A program made the position numbers and the translations under genes. A stretch of 32,455 bases of DNA from assembly GCA_017883585.1 (NCBI GenBank), contig JADGNG010000042.1, positions 1-32,455 of the forward strand. The letters are read 5' to 3'. The notes under the pieces were generated by a model, which was given only the letters and a program-made list of their open reading frames with translations, was not told the origin of the DNA and did no database searches. Positions within the stretch are counted from its first letter, which is position 1; each line of letters begins with the position of its first letter. Of the stretch, positions 28,503 through 32,455 are shown in pieces. The DNA comes from Candidatus Bathyarchaeota archaeon. GTDB lineage: Archaea > Thermoproteota > Bathyarchaeia > TCS64.

Positions 28503-28694
28503 GATAGGTCATCGGAACGGGCGCGCGCGGTCCTCGAATCCCACTACACGGACGGGGAGTGGGACATGCTCATCAGGGTCCAGGCAGCTGACCCGGCTGG
28601 GCTGATGGCTCTGCTCCAGAGGCTTAACGCCGTACCGGGGATAACTAACAACAGGACGATAATCAGCCTTGCGAACCCGATCAGGTCAGTGTGA
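28503..28694 (+). pseudogene. remnant of an Lrp/AsnC ligand-binding (RAM) domain
   Basis: ORF without upstream start (ATG 28497-28499 is directly followed by in-frame TAA): RARAVLESHYTDGEWDMLIRVQAADPAGLMALLQRLNAVPGITNNRTIISLANPIRSV. Confidence 0.55.
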
Positions 28695-29090
28695 AGGCGC
28701 GGATTCTAGTTCATTCAGAAGGGCCTTCACTCTTGTGAGGATGTCGTCCCTGATCACCCGGATCTGCTCTATGGGCTTGCCGTGTGGGTCCTCTATCTCC
28801 CACTCCCTCATCTCGCCTCCGGCGACTGGGCAGGTGTCGGGGCCGCATCCCATCGTTATTGCCAGATCAGCCCCCAACGCCATCTCGCCGGTGAGCTTCT
28901 TCGGCTTGTTGCCGCTTATGTCTATCTCGATCTCCTTCATAGCCTGAACAACGACGGGGTTCACCTGGGTGGAGGGTTGGCTTCCCGCGCTGATGGCGTG
29001 GTGACGGCCTCCGGAGAGGCTGTTGAATATGCCCTCTGCCATCTGGCTCCTCCCTGCGTTGTGGACGCAGATGAATAGGACGGTGACCAT
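28686..29090 (-). CDS. arsC: arsenate reductase / low-MW phosphatase family (ArsC)
   Basis: 'VLFICVHNAGRSQMAEGIFN...DLAITMGCG...EWEIEDPHGKPIEQIRVIRDDI'; start likely Met at 29090. Confidence 0.9.
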   Translation of the reverse strand: MVTVLFICVHNAGRSQMAEGIFNSLSGGRHHAISAGSQPSTQVNPVVVQAMKEIEIDISGNKPKKLTGEMALGADLAITMGCGPDTCPVAGGEMREWEIEDPHGKPIEQIRVIRDDILTRVKALLNELESAPSH

Positions 29091-29121
29091 CAATAACATA
29101 TATTTAAATTATTGAATATAA

Positions 29122-29274
29122 ATGGATCAGGGAACGGCGTGGAAAAACGTGACCGAGAGAAAGGCGAACCTTGGCTGGATCGAGAAGCTACTCGCCCTTT
29201 GGATAGGGCTATGCATAGTCATCGGCCTCGCCTTGGGGAAAATATCTCCCGGACCTGAGTAAGAACCTCGAGAT
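29122..29274 (+). pseudogene. N-terminal remnant of ACR3-type arsenite efflux permease
   Basis: MDQGTAWKNVTERKANLGWIEKLLALWIGLCIVIGLALGKISPG then a +1 frame change to LSKNLEM; the remaining ~300 codons are missing. Confidence 0.7.
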
Positions 29275-29282
29275 GCGCGCGC

Positions 29283-29435
29283 GCCGCGGGCGTCGACGTG
29301 GAGGCACTGATCAAGGAGTGGGGCATCGAGGCGCCAAAAGGAAGGAGGACACTCGAAGGCGACGGACTGAAGGTAGCGCTCCGCTTGGCCGAGCTGCTCG
29401 CCGTAAAGATCGACGAGATACAAGAGGTGGTGTAG
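29283..29435 (+). pseudogene. 3' fragment of an unidentified gene fused after a GC tract
   Basis: Open frame AAGVDVEALIKEWGIEAPKGRRTLEGDGLKVALRLAELLAVKIDEIQEVV then TAG 29433-29435; no start codon on its 5' side. Confidence 0.5.
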
Positions 29436-29489
29436 ACGGCAACCTACAAGACCACCGCGGAGTGGAGGGGCGGCCACAGCGGCGAGGTC

Positions 29490-29858
29490 GTGCTGAGCAA
29501 CGGTCCCGTTCTACCATTCTCTGCACCGGCTGATATAAAGGGCGAAAAAGGCATGCTCACACCCGAGGACGCGTTCGTCGCCGCCCTCAACACTTGCTAC
29601 GCACTCATGTTCATCTGGAGCATCGAACGCCTCAAGATCGACCTCGTCAGCTACACATGCGAGGCGGAAGGGCACGTCGAGGAGTTCCTCGACAGAACCT
29701 CAACTTTCGACAAGATGACGCTGAAGCCGAGGATAGTGGCGCGGGGCTGCACCGAGGATAGGATCAGGCGCGCCCTCGAGCTCGCGGAGAAATACAGCCT
29801 CATCTGGCAGTCGATCAAGGCCGAGGTAAACCTCGAGCCGTTGATAAGAATCATCTAG
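29490..29858 (+). CDS. OsmC-family protein; homology appears to start at 29436, directly after a TAG
   Basis: 'TYKTTAEWRGGHSGEVVLSNGPVLPFSAPADIKGEKGMLTPEDAFVAALNTCYALMFIWSIE'. Confidence 0.75.
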   Translation: MLSNGPVLPFSAPADIKGEKGMLTPEDAFVAALNTCYALMFIWSIERLKIDLVSYTCEAEGHVEEFLDRTSTFDKMTLKPRIVARGCTEDRIRRALELAEKYSLIWQSIKAEVNLEPLIRII

Positions 29859-29880
29859 GAGACACACTGCGCGCGCGCTG

Positions 29881-29976
29881 ACCTACCTGGCTGACAGCCT
29901 GACCCGCCTGCTCAGGCTGCCTACCTGCCCGCTCAGGTCACCTGCTCAGCGGATTCGCTACCCGCTCACGCGGTGC
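29881..29976. repeat. degenerate ~20-nt direct repeats with small inverted repeats
   Basis: Units beginning ACC(T/C): ACCTACCTGGCTGACAGCCTG / ACCCGCCTGCTCAGGCTGCCT / ACCTGCCCGCTCAGGTC / ACCTGCTCAGCGGATTCGCT / ACCCGCTCACGCGGTGCG; internal pairings AGCCTG...CAGGCT, GGCT-gac-AGCC, CCGC-tcac-GCGG. Confidence 0.5.
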
Positions 29977-30022
29977 GCACGCACATCTCAATTTATCAAC
30001 CCGAGTATCGACCTACAAACCG

Positions 30023-30877
30023 ATGGAGAAACTCACGAAGGTCCAATTTTCGAACCTGGAGAAGGTCCTCTACCCGGCCACGGGGGTGAGGAAGCTCGAC
30101 GTCGTGAAGTACTACATCAAGATAGCCCCCCGCATGCTACCATTCCTAGAGGGGAGGGCGCTCGTCGTCACACGGTACCCAGACGGGGTAGAGGCGGAGG
30201 GCTTCTACGGCAAAGACGCCCCCCAGGGGACACCAGACTGGGTGAGGCTCCACCACACCTACTCCGAGGCCGCGGGGAGGGAACTCGACTACATCGTCTG
30301 CGACAACCTCGACACACTTATCTGGCTCGCCAACCTCGCCGCCCTCGAGCTACACATACCCCTAACGAGGATCGACAAACCCGATAAGCCGGACATCATC
30401 CTCTTCGACCTGGACCCACAGCCCCCCTCGGGGATGGCAGAGGCGGGGAGTGTAGCCAGATTGATCAGGGAGAAACTCAAAGCCAGAGGTCTCACGGCCT
30501 GGGTGAAGACTTCGGGTAAGAGGGGGCTGCATGTGGTAGCACCGACGGAGCGGAGGGAAACTTTCGACGAGACCCGGGCATTCGCGCATAGAGTCGGCAT
30601 CGAGCTCGCTAAGGAGACGGGCATCGTCTCCTCCGAGAAGGCGCAGAAGAGGCCGGGCACCGTCTACATCGACTACCCCCAGAACGGCCACGGACGCACG
30701 ATGGCCTGCCCGTACAGCCTCAGGGCGACGCCGACCGCGACGGTCTCAACACCAATAACTTGGGAGGAACTAGACGGACTCGACCCGGGTAAACTCACAA
30801 TAGACAATGTCCCCGGGAAGGCGGATGCATGGAAAGAGTTCTGTAAACCCAGTAAGCGCATTAAGGCGAAGACCTAG
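30023..30877 (+). CDS. LigD-type NHEJ polymerase (PolDom, archaeo-eukaryotic primase superfamily)
   Basis: 'ILFDLDPQPPSG', 'WVKTSGKRGLHVVAP', 'TVYIDYPQNGHGRTMACPYSLRATPTATVSTPITWEEL'. Confidence 0.93.
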   Translation: MEKLTKVQFSNLEKVLYPATGVRKLDVVKYYIKIAPRMLPFLEGRALVVTRYPDGVEAEGFYGKDAPQGTPDWVRLHHTYSEAAGRELDYIVCDNLDTLIWLANLAALELHIPLTRIDKPDKPDIILFDLDPQPPSGMAEAGSVARLIREKLKARGLTAWVKTSGKRGLHVVAPTERRETFDETRAFAHRVGIELAKETGIVSSEKAQKRPGTVYIDYPQNGHGRTMACPYSLRATPTATVSTPITWEELDGLDPGKLTIDNVPGKADAWKEFCKPSKRIKAKT

Positions 30878-31147
30878 CCCAGGGACCCTTAGGATCCTCT
30901 GGAAGGCTGTCTTGTTATAGCTGAGGCCCTGCATTACACCGAAGTAGTCCCCGGACACCAGCTTTAGGCCGCTGACGCAGGCCTTCTTCATCTCGGCTTC
31001 CTCAAACTTCCCCTCATCTTCCAGATGGGCTTTGGAACTGCGATAATTATTCACTTGATTTTCTCCCATGCGGGTTCGGGGGAGTCTCCAACAATATTCT
31101 GAAAGGGTTAAGACCACGAGTTCCAAGATTAAGACAGGGATTTAGGC

Positions 31148-31945
31148 TTGAGCGATGAGGAACAGGCTCCGCCAGGGCGGAGCTTCTGGAGCGGTACTAT
31201 AAGCATCGGGCTCGTAAACGTGCCCGTCAAGCTCTACACCATGATCCGTGACCAAAGTTACAGCTTCCACTTTCTACGCAAGAAGGACGGGTGCCCCCTC
31301 CGCTACCAGAGGGTCTGTACCTACGACAACGAGGTCGTAGAGTGGGCGGAAGTGTCCCGCGGATACGAGGTTCAGAAGGGGGAGTTCGTCACGTTCACGA
31401 AGGAGGAACTCGATGCCATCCGCCCCGAGTCGGACCGCAGGATAAAGGTGGACAAATTTGTTCAGGTCCTCGGCGTTGACCCCCTATACTTCCAGAGCAG
31501 CTACATCCTCGGCCCCGACAAGAGCGGGGACGCATACGGGCTCCTCTACTCGGCACTGGAGAAGAAGGGGATGGCAGGAGTGGGGCGCTACACGATGCGG
31601 ACAAAGGAGTACCCCGTCCTCATACACACCTACAGGGGCGCTCTCATACTCACCACCCTCCGCTACCCTAACGAGGTCATCGACCCCGGCTCTGTCAAGG
31701 ACATCAAGGAGCTCAAACAGCCCGGCAAGAAGGAGCTTGACCTCGCCTTCAAGATACTCGACAACCTCACCGGTGATTTCGACATCACCGAGTACAAGGA
31801 CACTTACAGGGAGAACGTGGAGAAGCTCATCAAGCAGAAGCTGAAGGGCGAAACCATCAAGATCGAAAAGCCCGAAAAGAAGGAGGAGGTCAAGGAGCTA
31901 ATGGTGGCCCTCGAAGAGACCCTCCAACAGATGAAGAAGGGATGA
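31148..31945 (+). CDS. ku: Ku protein (prokaryotic NHEJ)
   Basis: 'RSFWSGTISIGLVNVPVKLYTMIRDQSYSFHFLRKKDGCPLRYQRVC...VTFTKEELDAIRPESDRRIKVDKFV'. Confidence 0.95.
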   Translation: MSDEEQAPPGRSFWSGTISIGLVNVPVKLYTMIRDQSYSFHFLRKKDGCPLRYQRVCTYDNEVVEWAEVSRGYEVQKGEFVTFTKEELDAIRPESDRRIKVDKFVQVLGVDPLYFQSSYILGPDKSGDAYGLLYSALEKKGMAGVGRYTMRTKEYPVLIHTYRGALILTTLRYPNEVIDPGSVKDIKELKQPGKKELDLAFKILDNLTGDFDITEYKDTYRENVEKLIKQKLKGETIKIEKPEKKEEVKELMVALEETLQQMKKG

Positions 31946-32455
31946 GGTACCAGCCGATGCTCGCGGAGCCGGTCGACGCCCCGTTCAGCGGGGCGGGGTG
32001 GCTCTTCGAGGTAAAGTGGGACGGCATACGCGCCATAGCCCAAGTCGGGGATACACTCAGCATCCTGAGTAGAAATGACAACGACATCACTCGCAAGTTC
32101 CCCGAACTCGCCGAGCTATCGAAGCTGGCCTCAAACGTGGTCCTCGACGGGGAGATAATCGTCATGAAGGGGGGCAGGCCCGACTTCCAGGCTGTGGCAA
32201 AGCGGGTACAGGCATCGAAGCAGCAGGACATTGAACGTGAAGCCGGTGAGACGCCATGCACCTACGTTGTCTTTGACATCTTGGAGAAAGGCGGGAAGCC
32301 CCTCACAGGGAAACCGCTCAGCGAGAGGAAGACTATTCTGAGAACGTCGTTAAGGGACGGGGAGCACGTCGTCGTCTCCAGCTACGTCATAGGAGAGGGG
32401 GCGGCCTACTACGAGGCGGCCGCGGCGAAGGGCCTTGAGGGGGTCGTGGCGAAGA
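31942..32455 (+). CDS. ATP-dependent DNA ligase (LigD-type ligase domain), partial, runs off right edge
   Basis: ATG at 31942 overlaps the Ku stop (ATGA): MRYQPMLAEPVDAPFSGAGWLFEVKWDGIRAIAQVGD...VVLDGEIIVMKGGRPDFQ, with adenylation motif KWDG. Confidence 0.93.
   Translation, partial: MRYQPMLAEPVDAPFSGAGWLFEVKWDGIRAIAQVGDTLSILSRNDNDITRKFPELAELSKLASNVVLDGEIIVMKGGRPDFQAVAKRVQASKQQDIEREAGETPCTYVVFDILEKGGKPLTGKPLSERKTILRTSLRDGEHVVVSSYVIGEGAAYYEAAAAKGLEGVVAK

Noticed and set aside
29881-29976. CRISPR array
   Set aside because: Units are only ~17-21 nt, imperfect, and without unique spacers.

Overview
This is a GC-rich archaeal chromosomal window. Archaeal markers include CDP-archaeol synthase, RadB, a cyclic-2,3-diphosphoglycerate-synthetase-like protein, AdoMet decarboxylase and an S-layer-type protein. 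From left to right it holds: the 5' end of a LivH-like permease gene; a secreted S-layer-like protein with an Ala-rich heptad stalk; tandem RHH-type paralogs; a PfkB-RadB-CarS operon; a ferredoxin; a decayed histidine kinase; SDR and VOC proteins; an orphan protein convergent with a PP-loop (MurL-like) protein; a ferritin-like protein; a CPA2 antiporter; SpeD; tandem C_GCAxxG_C_C proteins; a 5'-truncated membrane pyrophosphatase remnant with two in-frame TAGs; tRNA-Gly(GCC); a SAM methyltransferase; a zinc-ribbon protein with an acidic tail; an NSUN/RsmB methyltransferase; a GH116 glycosidase; a DapA-family protein; a ZnuABC-like transporter; a Gfo/Idh/MocA protein; a cPGS-like protein; an eroded arsenic locus (arsC plus an acr3 remnant); OsmC; and an archaeal NHEJ cluster (LigD-type polymerase, Ku, ATP-dependent ligase running off the right edge). 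The most unusual signals are: (1) alternating GCGCGC(GC) tracts directly 5' of four 5'-truncated gene remnants and of the tRNA, in the same window as the NHEJ genes; (2) the archaeal NHEJ cluster, preceded by a degenerate ~20-nt repeat/hairpin array; (3) several remnants with in-frame TAG but intact downstream frame; (4) an RHH-like tandem paralog pair with an unfamiliar C-terminal domain. All family assignments come from reading motifs by eye; no searches were run.
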